From Emydura subglobosa (taxonomy: Eukaryota > Chordata > Testudines > Chelidae): a DNA stretch of 64,000 bases. The notes under the pieces were generated by a model. The model was not told where the DNA came from. It saw only the letters and a list, made by a program, of their open reading frames with translations, and did no database searches. Numbering within the stretch: position 1 is the first letter of the stretch; each line of letters opens with the position of its first letter. The DNA lies in NCBI GenBank assembly GCA_007922225.1, contig ML679954.1:21579743-21643742 (forward strand), in the 5' to 3' direction. The position numbers and the translations under genes are program-made. Positions 21,831 through 36,900 of the stretch are shown here, in pieces.

Positions 21831-21963
21831 GATGCTGATTCCCTTGGTACTGTTTGCATCTCTTCTGATGGGAAGTTGTGACATTCAAGATGATGAATGG
21901 ATTGATCCCACAGATATGCTCAATTATGATGCAGCTTCAGGAACAATGAGAAGACCTGACAAG
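21831..21963 (+). CDS. CLCC1: CLCC1 coding exon 1 (ATG at 21832)
   Basis: The acceptor TTCTACTCAG is followed by G and the ATG. Signal peptide [15 protein letters not shown], then [18 protein letters not shown]. The ATG is the first after the splice site and fits the family start. It ends AAG|GTTTAA, a weak donor, in phase 0. Confidence 0.93.
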
Positions 21964-24900
21964 GTTTAAAAAAAAAGTGTCTGTGTGTCTTCATGTTACA
22001 CATAACAATTTATGTTAAAAGAATGTTATTAATTCGGCACCCTTACCAGTATGCATTATGATCATGAACATGATCACATACTGTTTTTTCTACAGAACCC
22101 CTACTCTCAGTTCTGGTGCCCGACTCAGCCTGCAACAGCTGACAGGTGCAAATGTCCTGGCTGGAGCATGTCCACTGAGAAAGTAATCTTTGGGGGATTT
22201 ATCTTCAAAACTCCAGCAAGTCTCTGCTGAGCATGTGCTAACTGATTGTTTTCAGTGTCTTCTAACTTGGCCAGATTTGGGTGGATATTCCTGGGAACAG
22301 CAAAAGGCACATTCCTGACACAAATTTCAAGTCCCTGTTCCAGAGCATGGGGTCACTAGAGCATCTCAAAGACCAGGATGCCAGGATTTAATATGTCTAA
22401 AACAATATATATTTTCCCTAGCCCCATTCTCAGAAATGGATGGACTGTTTTGTTGACATTTTTCAAAAAATTCAGTCTGAGGCAGATGCTTCATTGGAAC
22501 CTTGTTTACAGGCAGGAACAGGAGAGTTGTAGTGGGCCAGGGAGGAGAGGGATCTCTGGGTTTTGGTGGGTCCAAATGACCTTGGCTGTTTCATCTCTGT
22601 TACTTGTGATGAAATAATCTCAGCAAGTCTCTGCAAAGTTTTCCTCCTCCTGATCTCCATATGTTTTTCCACTGGAGGGGGCATGTCTGTTTCCAAACAA
22701 GGAAATTGGATTTACACTAAACAGCCATAAGCTGTGCTGCTACTTTAAACTGAAAAATAAGTGATTTATTTGAGCATGAAAAATTATATTATATACTTTG
22801 TAACATGAAGCTTCCCCAAACATAATCAGAATTCTATGGAAAACATTTATATGAATTCTGTAAGTAAGCTAATATTGGTATCTAATCAAGGATGCTATTA
22901 GTTCTGAATATACATCTTGGGGACATTTTCCATTTTGCCTTTAAATTTTTAGAGTAAAATTTCTTTTAATGGAAATAATATTGGAAAGTGTGTCAAGTGT
23001 TGGAAATTCAGAGCTCCTGCTTGTATTAGTTAGTGGGAGTTTTACTTTTGACTTCAGTGGAAGCCAGAACACATCACAAAGGATTATCCTGGGACCTCTA
23101 ATGTTTAGTTTAAAACCCCATCCAGCCACTCTTTTTTCAGCGTGTCTCTGCTGTTCAAGGGGATTTTTAGGAAGGCTGTGTACACTGAAATTCAGTTGAT
23201 TTCAGCTCTTCAGTTAGGCTTCTTTTCCTTTTACATTTTGTTGCTTTGAATGAGATGACTTGATAACATTAACCTGCATTAACTAAAATCTTGTCTAGAA
23301 CTATAAATTAAATAATTTTTTCTTTACTATTTCTGCAGGTAAATTATGATGACACTGAGAATAAGAAGGTACCAGATGCTGTTGTGAACGTGGCAAGCAC
23401 TGAAATGTTATCAGAGTGCCATGGGAAATTAGAATCCTTAATTCAGAAGGTTTGTTTATAGCTTTATATTCATTCAAAACGTTATCAAGAAATCTAAAGT
23501 ATTTTCTATCATTTACATGTTTTTCTGTAATCATCAGAAATGTGGGCTTGAAACAGGTGGATTATTAGAGGATTGGTCTGTTTTGAGGGTTCTGTTGCTG
23601 CTGCTGATACAATCCATTCAACTTATTTTTTGTGCAGTGATACTTGATATTTTAGCCTTTTAATTCGATTTATAATCTGCTAAATCTGTGGATATCCATG
23701 TATTGTCTGTATTTCTAGCTTATTTTAGAGGGGTATTGACTGGAAGGTAGCTCCTAAAATGTATATTTTGTGTGTGGTGGCATATTTAAAAAAACAAAAA
23801 TAAAACCCAGAACACACACCCCTTGATAATGCTAATAGAAGTATGTACATGAAATTTTAAACTTTGATGGGAGAATAGATTTTTGGTTGGAATTAGATCT
23901 TCCCCTTCAGTGCTGGCAGCTAAACTGTTAGAGCATTATGTTAGTTATGGGAACTAGGAAGTTATACTGACTAGAAACAAGGAAAATTGACCAACTCTTT
24001 ACTCTCCACATTCTGTATAATGTGAAAAATGGGAGGAGGGCCAGTGGTGTGAGCGAGTTGTCAGGGGCCGCACAACACATAGCCTTGCGGAGATTCTAGG
24101 TAACATTCCAGTCCTTAAGGCAACCCCAGAAGACTGCTGTAACTTAAGCTAGCTCCCAGAGTTGTCTTATTTGTGCTGGGGGCCTCTCCATCCCCAAGAG
24201 GCGTCCAGGATCAGGAAGTGCAAATATGGCTTAAAAGCCACCTTGGCCATATGAACGCTTCCCCAGCCCATCTCACCCCAGATTGAGAGTTCTGTGCTGA
24301 GATGCAGCTCAAGATCTCACTTTTTTTAATATATATAAAATATAATTTTACAATTCATAACTGATTTTTAGAACTAAACTGAGAGATTTTCTTCTGATCT
24401 AAACTTCAAAATATTGAGGGATGAACAAATCTTTAGTTTCTTCTTCAAGGGCTTTCTCATGTCAATTCCATTTTAGGTGTGTGTGCATTCGTGTGCATGG
24501 CTACCAGAATTTTCATCCCTCAGCAGCATCTGTAGGGCCAGCTCTGGTGCCTCCTGGAGCCCCATGCTCATTTTGTGCCCCCTCAGTTCCTTTTTTCTGC
24601 CTGTGACGGTTCTCTGTCTTGCTGTTGCAAGTGTTCAGTATTGTTTTAGTTGTTAACTTGTAGAAAAACAACTAGAGTATATCTATATATAGTTGTTAGT
24701 TTAGTTTGAGTAGTCCTGTTAGGAACCTCCGCCTGGAAGTGGGGCATGCCCCGTTCCCCAGGGTTTTAAACCATATTAGACCTGCATCCAGTCCTTCCTG
24801 CTTAACAACCACTGCAACAGCTGTTTAAAGCATCTGGGGGAAACACATAGGAAGGACAAGTGCAAAATTTGCAAGGGCTTCAGGCCAAGAACTAAGAAAG

Positions 24901-27900
24901 ATAGAGAAAGCTGACTGAAAGCCCTGCTCATGGAGGTGGCACTGAGACCAGCCTCAGAGCCCCCCTGTGCCGACTTTGTGCTGAGCACATCAGCTTCGGT
25001 GCAGAGCGCACGCCAGAGCCAGTTTTTTCTTGGCGCTGCTTCTCCCTGTTTCTGAAAAAGCAGCAGAAGAAACAACGTGCAGATAGAGGTTGTTCCTTGG
25101 CACCTAAGATGACCAAGAAAGTGGGACTGTGTGCAGCTTGTCAGAGCAGCAACAGCTGGGTTCTTCCCCCAGAGCACTGAGTCCATTGAGGGAGCCTCCC
25201 CGACTCCGGGTAGCGGGAGTGGGCCCCTCCATTTAGTGATACCATCGATGCCAGAGGCGTTTCAAACAGTGAGGGACCTAATGGCCCTACTGTTGTCTCC
25301 GACCCCTAGACATCCCTTGGCACTGGATAAAGGGAAGGTGCCGATGCCAGAACGGAAGCCTACAATGGACCCTCCACAGCGGTCACATTGCTCATCTGAA
25401 CCCCGGTATGACTCCATATCGCCGCAATCTCAGTCTCCAGAGCGGAGGAGGTCCCTGCTTTCATGGCACTGCTCCCTAAGATCATTCTCTCAATCTTCCA
25501 CGTCGAGATGCTCATCCCTATCTGAGCAGCACTGATCATGGTTTCCACTGGTCCTTGTCTTCCCAGCATCGGTTCCCAGTGACGCAGCATACGGTATAGG
25601 ACTCCTGGCACCGATCTCCAGCATCTCTCTCCCCGGCACTGCACCATTTATTGCAACAGCAGCATTTGTTGGAGCACCACAAATCCCGGGGTCTTTTTCC
25701 CTGCGGCACCGTTCGCCAGTACTGCACTGTAGCCAACTCGAGGACTGTCAGCTCATCCTTGGTCTCCATGGGTAGAATCCTCCTTGCGCTCCGAAGGGGC
25801 GCCTAGCCCCCAGCCTAGCTAACACTAGCACCCAAAGGCGCACGGGTTCTGTGCAGAACCTCCAGTATCAGGTTGGTGCCAGGGAAAATGCCCTATTCAA
25901 TGGCCATACTGGAACCCATGGGGGTTTCCCATGGCATCAGGTCCCTATTCCTATTGCTTATCGGGGAAACACTCGACGGTACTAATGGCTCTGGAGGAGG
26001 CTCAGGATTTGGCATAGGACCAGGGCACTGAACCTCAGGAGTGGGCAACCACATCAGCCCTCATGCGAGAGGAGATGCCTACTCCTCCCCTGGTGCTACC
26101 ATCCTCCTCTTCATCCCTGGATGAGGCAATCGCCAACACAGAGTCCTGAATTCCACTGAACGACTTCCAAGCCCACCAAGAGCTCCTCAAGAGTGTGGCC
26201 TCCAACATGGGCATAGAGGCAGAGGAACTTAAGGACACCTCAGACAACCTCTTCGATGTTCTGGCAGCTGTGGCGCCCGCCCAGATTGCACTTCCTGTAC
26301 ACGAAGGGGTGCTCAAGGTGGTCAGGGCCCAGTGGCAAACGCCATCCCTCTTTGCTACCAACATCGAAGGAGGCTGAAAAGAAATACTATGTCCTGGCTT
26401 AAGGAATTTGAGTTTCTCTTCACACACCTGTCCTCGGGATCCCTTGTGGTGGCTGCCGCCAGTGAGAGGTATAGGCAGGGTCAGCTGAATTCGACCCCAA
26501 AAAATAAAGACTCAAAGAAGCTGGACTTATTTGATCGAAAAGTTTGTTCCCCAGCCAGCCTTCAATTTAGGATTGCCAATCAGCAGGCATTGCTGGGAAG
26601 GAATAATTATAATGCTTGGAACTCTCTGACAAGGTTTACAGAGCTACTGCCTCAGGAACTTACGCAGGACTTACCCTTTACTAAGATGGTGGCAAAGACG
26701 GTGACCTGGGCAGCTCTGCAGGCAGCACTGGACGTGGCAGATTCGACAGCAAAGTCCATGATCTGTGCTGTGTTCATGCACAGGTGTTCGTGGCTGCAGT
26801 TGTCTGGATTATCCCAGGAAGTGCAACAGTCCATACAAGATATTCCCTTTGATGGCAGTGCACTTTTCTCAGACCAGACTTTCGCCAGGCTCCGTGGATT
26901 AAAAGACTGTAGTGCCACCCTACATTCAGTGGCCTGGTATAAACCACAGACATCAAGAAGGCAATTTTGCCCTCTACAGCAGTAGCCTAGGTTCCAGGAC
27001 CCTCCTCGCTTCGCTCCCTGTAGGAGAAGAGATAAGGACAGAGGTTTTGAAAACCGTTGGCCTGCCTTGGCTTCCTCCTCTTCTCAGTCAGGGCCCTCGT
27101 GACACCACAGTGATCAGCGACAGCCATTCTGAGGGTGCACCCGAGGATGTCACTCTAGTCTCCTCCCAAGATCCACCTTCTTATCTATTCCTGGATTGCC
27201 TTTCCCCCTTCTTCCGGTATGGGCCCAAATTATGTCGGACTGTTGGGACTTCAATATCATTTCAGTGGGCTGTACTCTACAGTTTTCCTCACCTCCTCCC
27301 CACCACCTTCCTTCCCTGTACCTTTTCAGGGATCCCTCTCATGAGTAACTCCTCGTTCAGGAGGTAGAAACCCTTCTGTGGGTGGGAGCAGTGGAGGAAG
27401 TTCCTACAGATATGCGAGGGAAAGGTTTTTATTCCCATTACTTCCGCATTTCCGAAGCAAAAGGGGGTCTCAGACCTATCCTAGATCTGCGGAGTCTCTA
27501 CAAATATCTCAAGAGACTGAAGGTCCGTATGGTTTCCCTAGCTTCTGTCCTCCCTTCACTGGATCCAGGAGACTGTTATGCCACCTTTGACCTAAAAGAT
27601 GTATATTTCCACATCTTGATCTTCCCTGACCAGAGATTTCTCAGGTTCATGGTGGGCCGTTCCCACTTTCAGTTCACAGTGCTGCCCTTTAGCATCTTGT
27701 CTGCCCCAACGGTATTTACAAAACATGGTGGTGATGACCACATACCTGAAATGCCAGAGAGTACAGATTTACCTTTACCTGGATGACTGGCTAATCAAAG
27801 GCAAGTCTCAGTCTCAGGTCTAGCACAGCCTAAATCTGTTAAGAGCCACTTGTCACCGCCTGGCCCTAATGATAAACAAACAAAAATCAACATTATCACC

Positions 27901-30900
27901 TGTTCAGTGAATAGAGTTCACTGTAGCGGTTCTCGACTCTACCCAAGTCAGAGCTTTCCTCCCACAGCCTCAGTTCCTAGCCATGTTGGATCTCAGCAGA
28001 CGCACCCGCATTTCTCCCCTCACAATGGCTCACACTTGCCTCAACCTACTCAGTCACATGGTGGCTTGCATGTACATGGTGTACCATGCACACTTAAGGC
28101 TCAGGACATTGCAGTCATGGCTAACTTCAGTGTATACCCCAAGCAGACACAAATTGGACCGAGTGGTCACAGTATCCCCACACGTATTATCATCCCCGAA
28201 CTGGTGGTCCAACCCAGAGTTAGCGATGTAGGGTATGCCTTTCAAAGAGGTCCCTTCAGTTACCCTGGTGTCCAATGCCTCAGACCTGGGTTGGGGCACA
28301 CACATCGGCACCAATCTCAGTACCCAAGGAACCTAGTCACAAGTGGACTGCAACCTCCACAGAAATGTCTGGGAGCTCAAGGCAATACGCCTAGTCTGCC
28401 ATGTATTCCTCCCCTATGCGGCGGACAGAGTAGTCCAAGTTCTGATGGACTATACCGTTGCGATGTTCTACATCAACAGGCAGCAAGGAGCTCACTCATT
28501 GAACCTGTGTCAAGAAGTTATGCGTTTATGGGACCTCGCCATTCAGAACAAGTTTCAAATCATGGCATCTCATCTTCCAGGGACCAGGAATACCATGGCA
28601 AACCTTCTTAGCAGGTCCTTCCTACTTTGCCATGAGTGCTCACTCCACGCTCAGGTGGCTGATATGATCTTCCAAATGTGGGGATCTCCCCAAGTAGACT
28701 TCTTCTTAACCTTAACAAGAAATGCCATCAGTTTTGCTTGATCTGCAGGCTCAACAAAGGGTCACTGTCTGATGCCTTTCTTCTTTCGTGGGTAAGGACA
28801 TTCATGTACGCCTTGCTGCCGGTACTGCTAATTCACAAGGTCCTATTGAGGACCAAGAGAGACAAGGCAGACATAATCTTGGTAGCTCCTTTATAGCCAT
28901 GGCAGCACTGGTTCAGCACACTGCTGGAGATATAAACTGCCCCTACACTGGAGCTTTCACCTTTGGCCCAGCCTACTATCGCAGAACCACGGCCAACTCC
29001 TACACCCGAACCTTGTGTCTTTGCACTTGATGGTGTGGAGGCTGAGTGGCTGAACACAGACAAACAGGCATGTTCATCTCAGGTCCATCAGGTCCTGATG
29101 GGCAGCAGGAAGCCCTCCACTAGAGTGTCATATCTGGCCAAAAGGAAAATATTTTCCTTGTGGGCATCAAGCCAGAAGATTACACCTCTCCAGATTTCAA
29201 TCCACTCAATAGTGGACTACTTGTTGCACCTTAAACTGCAAGGCCTAGCAATTTCATCGATTAAAGGTTCACCTAGCAGCCATATCGGCCTTTCACCCTC
29301 CAACCCAGGGAAGGTCAAATTTTCCCCACTACATGACAGCCAGATTCCTTAAAAGCCTAGAGAGACTTTACCCTCAGGTTCGTGACCCACTATCCTCCTG
29401 GATCTGAACCTAGTTCTGTAAAGGCTCATGGGCCACCCTTTGAGCCCCTAGTGACCTGCCCGTTATTGTTCCTCTCCTGGAAAGTGGCCTTCCTGGGAGA
29501 AATCACCTCGGCATGAGTTTCTGAGATGAGTGCTCACTTTGGAACTGCTGTTTACAGGTTTATAAGGACAAAGTCCAGCTGCAGCCACACCCGGCCTTCC
29601 TACCCAAGGTAGTGTCAGTTTCACAACAACTAGGATGTATGCCTGCATGTGTTCTTTCCTAAGCCGCACAGCTCTAATGAGGAGCGTAAATGGCACACCC
29701 TTGATGTTAGGAGGGCATTGGCCTTCTACATTGAAAGGACTAAACCCTTTCGTAAGACCACACAACTCTTTGTCGCAGTGGCAGAAAGGATAAGAGGACT
29801 GCCCTTTTCCTCCCAAAGGATCTCCTCCTGCATCAGATTTTGTTATGAGTGGGCAAATTATCTCCTCTGGAGATCATCACAGCCTATTCAACCAGAGTGC
29901 AAGCCTTGGTGGCGGCCTTCCTGGCACAAGTACTGATAAAGCTGCTACCTGGTCCTCAGTCATACCTTCATATCCCACTACAGCATCATCCAACAAGCTC
30001 GAGACGACGCCAGCTTCGGGAGAGCAGTACTGCAGATGGCACATCTGTGAACTCCAGCCTACCTCCAAAGATACTGCTTGTGAGTTAAATAAAATGAAAT
30101 CTACATGAGCAAGCAGTCAAAGAAGAAAAAATGATTACTTACCTTTGTAACTGTTGTTCTTTGAGATGTGTTGCACATGTCCATTCCATGCCCTCCATTG
30201 TTGGAGTTGACGGCAAAAAGGAACTGAGGGGTCACAGGGCCAGTGGCGCCTCATATACAGTGACATGAGTGCGGGACTCCAGGGGATGCCAGAGCCGGCC
30301 CTCAAGATACTCCCTGAGGGAAAAAAATTCAGGTAGTTATGCATGTGGCCACGCACACACTTAAAATGGACTGTACATGAGCAACACATCTCAAAGAACA
30401 ACAGTTACAAAGATAAGTAACTGTTTTCTAGTCCAAGGAATATACTGATTTAGGATTCAGACCACATCATCAAAAGGTTAAAAGTCCACAACATTTATAA
30501 CTTTGAAACAAGTGCTGTGGAAAGTAGTGTGAAAACGGTTATTCTTAAGTACATAACTATGATTTTATGAGATACAGTAGCTACAACAAGCTAATACTGG
30601 CCTGTAAGAACTTGTTTCATTCAGTGGAAACTGTATTCATCCCTTGCTTAAATTAATGTGTCATTAGTGGAAAGTTGTATCTTAGAATTTGCTTTATTGT
30701 TCCAGATCGAAGACTATGAGAAGAAAGAGAAGACCACATTAAGTGAAAGCCGTAGCATTTATGTTTTAAAAAGATACTTGAATAAGATTTTAATTGAAGC
30801 TGGAAGACTTGGCCTTGTGAGTATTCAAATGTTAATAAAAATATGGTAGACTTTTAACTGATACTTTATATATTTTTCATTATTACAAATTAAAACAACA

Positions 30901-33900
30901 TAGTGATTTAAGTATTCCAGTTGCTCCATGCTAAGATAAATAAGATAAAGGGAATCATAGTGAAAAGAAATTTTACAGCTTAAATTATGCTAAACTGATT
31001 AAAATACATACAGTAAAATAATGCACCAGCAACCTTAGCCCTCTCGTTACCCTATTTGTCCACAGTGGCAGAGGGAGCCCACATGAAGCTAGGCTGCACA
31101 GTAACTGAAGTTTTGCACTCCCCATGCAGCCTTCCTAAGTGTTGCCCTCCTGTTTGTTTATTGAAATGCTCAAGTTCTGCTTCCAAAGACCATCTACACC
31201 TGCAGAGATGTGAGCAAGATTTGCCCTATAGAGAAGAAAAGAACCACATAATTAATGAAGTATTCCAAAGGAGATGATTGAAGTTCAAAATACTTATGTA
31301 TCAGTCCACTGATATGATGCAGCCGCTGCTGAGACAATGCACCTGCCACCTGCACTTTAAGAGACAAGTTCTGTTCAGCCTTTCTCGTTTGACAATTCCT
31401 GGTCATTAATTCAACTGGGTACAGGACTTTGCATAAAACAAGATCACTCGATTACTGATGATTTGATTCTGATGTCTTTGGATATAACTTTTTTCCTTTT
31501 CTGAGGCAGAGAGAGAATTTTTTCTTAAATATAAGCAAAACAATGATCAATTAACAGCATTACAAGAAAGAAGCACATGATAACATTTCTTAAGGAGCAG
31601 TGAGTGCTCCTGCCTTTTTTTAGTGAAGTATTCACCAGTGAACAATGCAGTTTTTCCCTCTCTAAATCCCTTCAGCTACAAATTGAATTCTCCAGTCTGT
31701 TTGAGAATAGATTTGCCATTAATACCTGCAAGTGGAGAGCTGTGTTGAAATCCTAATATAACATTATTTAACATGAGGTTCCACTTTTTTTCCATAAATA
31801 TTTTAATAAAATTTCAAAATGCATATATCAAAGGTATGTGAATTTTTAGTTTCATTGGTGCAGTAGAGTGAACAAAAGGCTATAGAAACCTCAGATACCA
31901 AATGTGTGTCTGGTCTTGCAGTCTGACCCATAGAGAAAGATGCTTATGACCATATATTATTAGGACTCATCCTTAGGACCCACATGAGAATATGGGTCTC
32001 TGCAAAGATCAGATACACTGCAGGTTTGAGGAAAGTTCATGTAATTTTTCATATTTTTATTTCTTTTTGATAGATTTCCTATTCCAGATAGACTATTTAA
32101 CCATTGTTTTGCATTGCTTTCATGTAGCCTGATGAGAACATTGGTGATGTTCATTATGATGCTGAGATCATCCTTACAAGTCAGACTCTTTCAGAGATCA
32201 ACAAATTTCTCAAGGAAGAGGGCTGGAAATCAAGCAGTTTAGATGATGCACTTAGTGATATTCTGATTAATTTTAAACATCATGATTATGAAGGTTGGAA
32301 ATGGAAGTTTGAGGACACTTTTGGAATTGATCCATATAATGTGTTTATGGTAAGAAATAAGGGATTCTCTGTGTTGTTTTATTGTATTCTCATGTTCTTT
32401 AATGGGTCAGCCCAGTCACCGAGTATTATATCCTTCTACCAGTAGATGGAGATCAAAATAAATTAAACTTAGGCTGCCCTTCCCCTCATAAAGTGCTGAC
32501 TGAGGATTCCTCACATCTTCCATCCCATCAGGTGAAGATGACCTATCTGCCCAAACTAGGGATTTTTAACTTGGCTTTTCTCCTACTTTTTTCTTAATTT
32601 TTTTCTGCTTGAAATTATCACTTGGCTTCACAGTGATTTCTCTTTCCACTCCACCTTTTGAGTCTCTAAGTGGAGTAGCCCATTGAGTTGTGCATCTTTC
32701 CTAGTCCTAAATTTCCAGGTCTGTCTCCAGGTCCAGGTATTGGATCTCAAGCTAAAGGGTTTCTGAGACTCCTTTTAGGGGTCAGTAGTTTGGTCTCTGT
32801 TGATGCAACCCTTGGGGGTTGATCCTGTATAATGTTCTTGCTCATGGTTAGAGAGGAGAAAGATTAGTTTAAATATTGAAGCTGTTGGTAGTTCTATGGC
32901 TTTGGATTTAATCAATATGAAATTTTAAAATGTAGATTTTGAGACAATCATTAATTGAGAGGTATAATTCCACTGAAGGTCTGTGGTGATTCATCAAATC
33001 GTAAGTTGAATGCTCTTTATAATTCAAAATGTGCCTGTGAACTTGATTCAAAATAAAAATCCATCTATTAGATCGTTAATTATTCTTTATTCCATTCATC
33101 ATATCCCCAGTGGTGCTTTAATGTCCCTCTTCAATGGTCTTTTCCTATGCTTCCTCTCTTTCCTTCTCTTATGCAGAGTCCCATAGAGGAGTCTTGTTCT
33201 GCTTAAACCCCTGACAGAATAATTTTGCCTCACTGCCCTGCAGCGGATACTGGAGTGGTGATTCTCTGTTTATAATCACCAGATATTTTGTTGCTCCAGC
33301 CCTGATTTTGTTAAATCTTGTACTTTGCCATTGTAACAACGCTATCATATTGAAAATGTTAAGTTTAATTGAAAATAATGGGACATTTTGTGCCCATACA
33401 GAAGTTGTTGTGAAGGTGTGATGGGAATGACCATTAAAATCGGGGGGGAAAAATTCCCTCACAGTGCAGAGGATGTGCTCTGAAAAAGAGGCAACAATCT
33501 TGTAACATGAATTTATTTGGGAGGAATTTAAGCTGTTCCCTTATTTCTCAAGGTTTCTGTTCCTTCTGATGTTCCTTCCTCTTTGTTCAGTCCCACAAAG
33601 CATCTGTCCATTTTTCTCGGTGCCTCTTTCTTTCTTTTTCTCATTCATTCTTGTCATCATCTCATCACTTTCCCTTTTAAAATATAATAGCATCCAGATC
33701 CAGCAGTTTCTTTTTCGCAAATTCCACATCCATATCTGAAAGCTCGTATCATCTCCTGTGAGACCTGACTTTTCAAAGTGCTCATCTGCTCAGCCTTTTT
33801 CTTTTTTTTTTTAACTCATAGATGTGCAGTCTTTAAGGTCAAATCATGATCATCTAGTCTGACCTGCACATTTCCAGCTCCAAAACCTCACCCACCCACT

Positions 33901-36900
33901 CCTGTAGAAGACCCATAACCTCTGGCTGAGTTACTGAGATCCTCAAATCCATGATTTAAAGACTTCAGGAGACTCTGCCATTCACACTAGTTTAAACCTG
34001 CAAGTGACTTGTGCCCCAGAGGAAGGTAAAAAATCCCCGGCTCTCTGCCAATCTGACATGGGGGAAAATTCCTTCCGGACACCAAATATGGTGATCAGTT
34101 AGACCCTGAGCATGTGGACAAAACCCTCCAGCCAGACACCCAGGAAAGAATTCTCTGTAGTCAGAGCCCTCCCCATCTAATGTCCCATGACCAGTCTGTT
34201 AGAGATATTTGCTGCTAGCAGTTGCAAATTAGCAACATGCCAGTGTAGGCATTCCCATTAGACCATCCCCTCCATAAACTTACCAAGATGAGTCTTGAAG
34301 CTAGTTTGGTAAATGAAGCTGAAAAAGTGAAACGTTTGTAATTCTCTCACTTTTACTGGCAATAGGTTTGAAAACCTCCAAATCTGATTCATGACTTTTC
34401 CCCCCTCATTTTGTTTTCAGGTACTCTTGTGTTTGGTGTGCATTGCAATAATTGTAGCTACTGAGCTATGGACACACATTGATTGGTTTACTCAGCTAAA
34501 ACGCATTTTATTCATCAGTTTTGTCATCAGTTTTGGATGGAACTGGATATTCTTATATAAGGTAAATTAATTAGAAATCCAGGCTCTGTTATGTAATAGC
34601 AAACTTTTAAACCATGATAATCCATGGAGTTTGGGGATTGTTTTTTTTTACATTATAAAATACAATTATTGATTGCCAAAATGAATACTATGGTGGAGAC
34701 TTCAGATTATACAAATTATTAGATTTAGATTAAAATTCCTGCTTCCCTTTGCTGCAGTGGAGCGCAGAGTTCAAAAGGTAGTGGAACAATCATAATTCCA
34801 CTACAGAGGACATGAACATCGTGTGCGACTCTCCAAAGCAGCATGGTGGAAGGGTTTTAGGAAATGGCTAATTGATTTGAGCATTACATTGATTCATTGG
34901 CTAAAACCTTTTTTTTTTTTTTTTTTGTAAAACCTTTTGTATTGGGTGCGTACTCTACAGCAGCTGCTACTACAATCCAGCGTTTCAGTAACGGTCATAG
35001 AGCAGCTGATTGTACCTTGGCTTTGGTTGTATTAGGGAACAGATTTTATCCCTTCAGCTCCTACCTAAAAATCCCTGTACAAAGCACATTTACTTTGGCT
35101 TTGCCCAGGTATGAGGCTTTGATCCTTAATTTGAGATTGAGAGTTTAGTTTATTGCTAGGTCAAATTTAAAACAAAATGGTCAGCTCTCCGCTGTGCTTT
35201 GGCATCTTTGGTCAAGAAGAGTCTCATGTAGATACATGTTTAAAAGGAACCCCATCAATTTTAAAATTACACTTTATTTAAAAGATTATCACCTACTGTT
35301 GTTACTTATTACATCTACATTTATTATAATAGAGATTTGAGAGGGAGGGAAATTCTCCCATTGTACAGCTTGTTCACTTTATGCATAGTCAGTTTTGGTG
35401 TTTCCCTGTATAGTTAACTTCTCTGGGATTTTGTGTGGCTCTTTTGCAAAAGAGGAGAAAAAGATTTTAAAAATTGAGAAATACGTTGTAAGACCAACAA
35501 AATTGGCAGGGCAGTTAAGACTGTATGTTTATTAAAACGGTATGCCTAATTCTTTGCACCAATCTAGAGTTAAGAAAAAAATATAATGAAGCTCTGTGAA
35601 CTGAAGACTGTTAAGAAAATAAACTTTTTGTCCATTTAAGTTGACCTATTAAAAGAATAAAATTGCTATAAGGATACTTTGAAAAGCACACTAAATGAAT
35701 AAGGTAACTCTGCTTACTACAGACTCTTTCATGTGCGTTACAGGTGTCCATATTTTCTGTGTAATCTATGCTGCAGGTAATTGGCTAATAGAGGGGCTTT
35801 CCACAGATCCAAAGGAGAGTGGAAATGATGAGAAAAATTTTTTTTTTTTTTTTACTCCCCAATAGTGCCCAATACTTAGTGGGTAATACTATTATTATTT
35901 AGTTCTTGTTTAATTCTACATTGAAAATACACTTGACGTCCTACCAGTGTTCAGTAATCTTTTGCTGATCTCTTAAACTAAATTATGCACTGTATCCATT
36001 ATTTCAAATAGGTAATAACCATAACACTTTGAAAATCTTACATATGATCACATGTAGCAGCGAAGGATAGATGTCAAAATCAACTATGTTTATTGAAATA
36101 TTTCATATGGATTGTGGCAGATTAAAACTGAGATGATCACATTTGCGCTAATTTTCAGCACACGTTAGTCCAGAAATATTGTTGGCATAGTGTCTTTCTG
36201 AAGATATGTCAAATAGCTCCCTCAATTAGGATGCTGCTTATTTTGATCTGAGCCTACTGAATGCTGCATGCATTGACAAATCTTTCTGCTATAACAGTAT
36301 TGCATGTCGGTTACAATTGGGATCTTAATAACTGGTTTTATCATGTGTAGCGAGATGTAGTAGAACATGGGTTCTCAACCTTTTTTCTTCTGCAACTTAC
36401 TTTTCTTCTGTGATACTATTATCTCAAAATCCTTTGTGCTGTCTTAACTACCCTCTCCCCCATGTTGTAATACAAAATATTTTTATAAAATTCATGGTCA
36501 TATAATCACAAATAGGAACTTGCATTCAGCTTAAAGTTATTTACAATCAGAAGGATCTATTTGCAGCCAGAGGAGTTAGAAACTTTTTAATGGAAGCTTA
36601 CATTCTGCAAAACACTCCAGAAACCCCAAAATAGAGTTTCACCAATGTTGGTGTTGCAATCCCAGTATGGTAACCCATTGCTTTGTGTAATAGCTTGTGA
36701 AGGCTTTCTTTCAGAGTTTCAGTTCTTTTAATATAACTAACTATAATTGCATGAGCATTGTTAACATCTAAAATTTGAAAATAATAAACAAACCTGATCA
36801 GGACACAATAGAAAGGTGCATGGGTTTTGTGTCTGAAAATGGTAGGAAGTTCTTGTTTTTTCAGTTGACTTTCTGTACCTGCCTTTTAATCCAGTAATAT

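Larger units (their letters stand above)
24437..30429 (+). mobile_element. DIRS-type retrotransposon copy 3 (decayed)
   Basis: Left terminal repeat from about 24437 (TTTCTTCTTC onward), gag-like region (about 24725-27375), RT/RNase H (about 27376-28990), recombinase (about 29030-30060), internal complementary region (about 30094-30187) and right repeat ending at 30421, before TGTTTTCT (30422-30429). About 6 kb. Many stops and frameshifts. It sits in CLCC1 coding intron 2, sense orientation. Confidence 0.9.

Noticed and set aside
36360..36420. Possible hAT end GGGTTCTCAACC
   Set aside because: No matching opposite end or 8-bp duplication found nearby.
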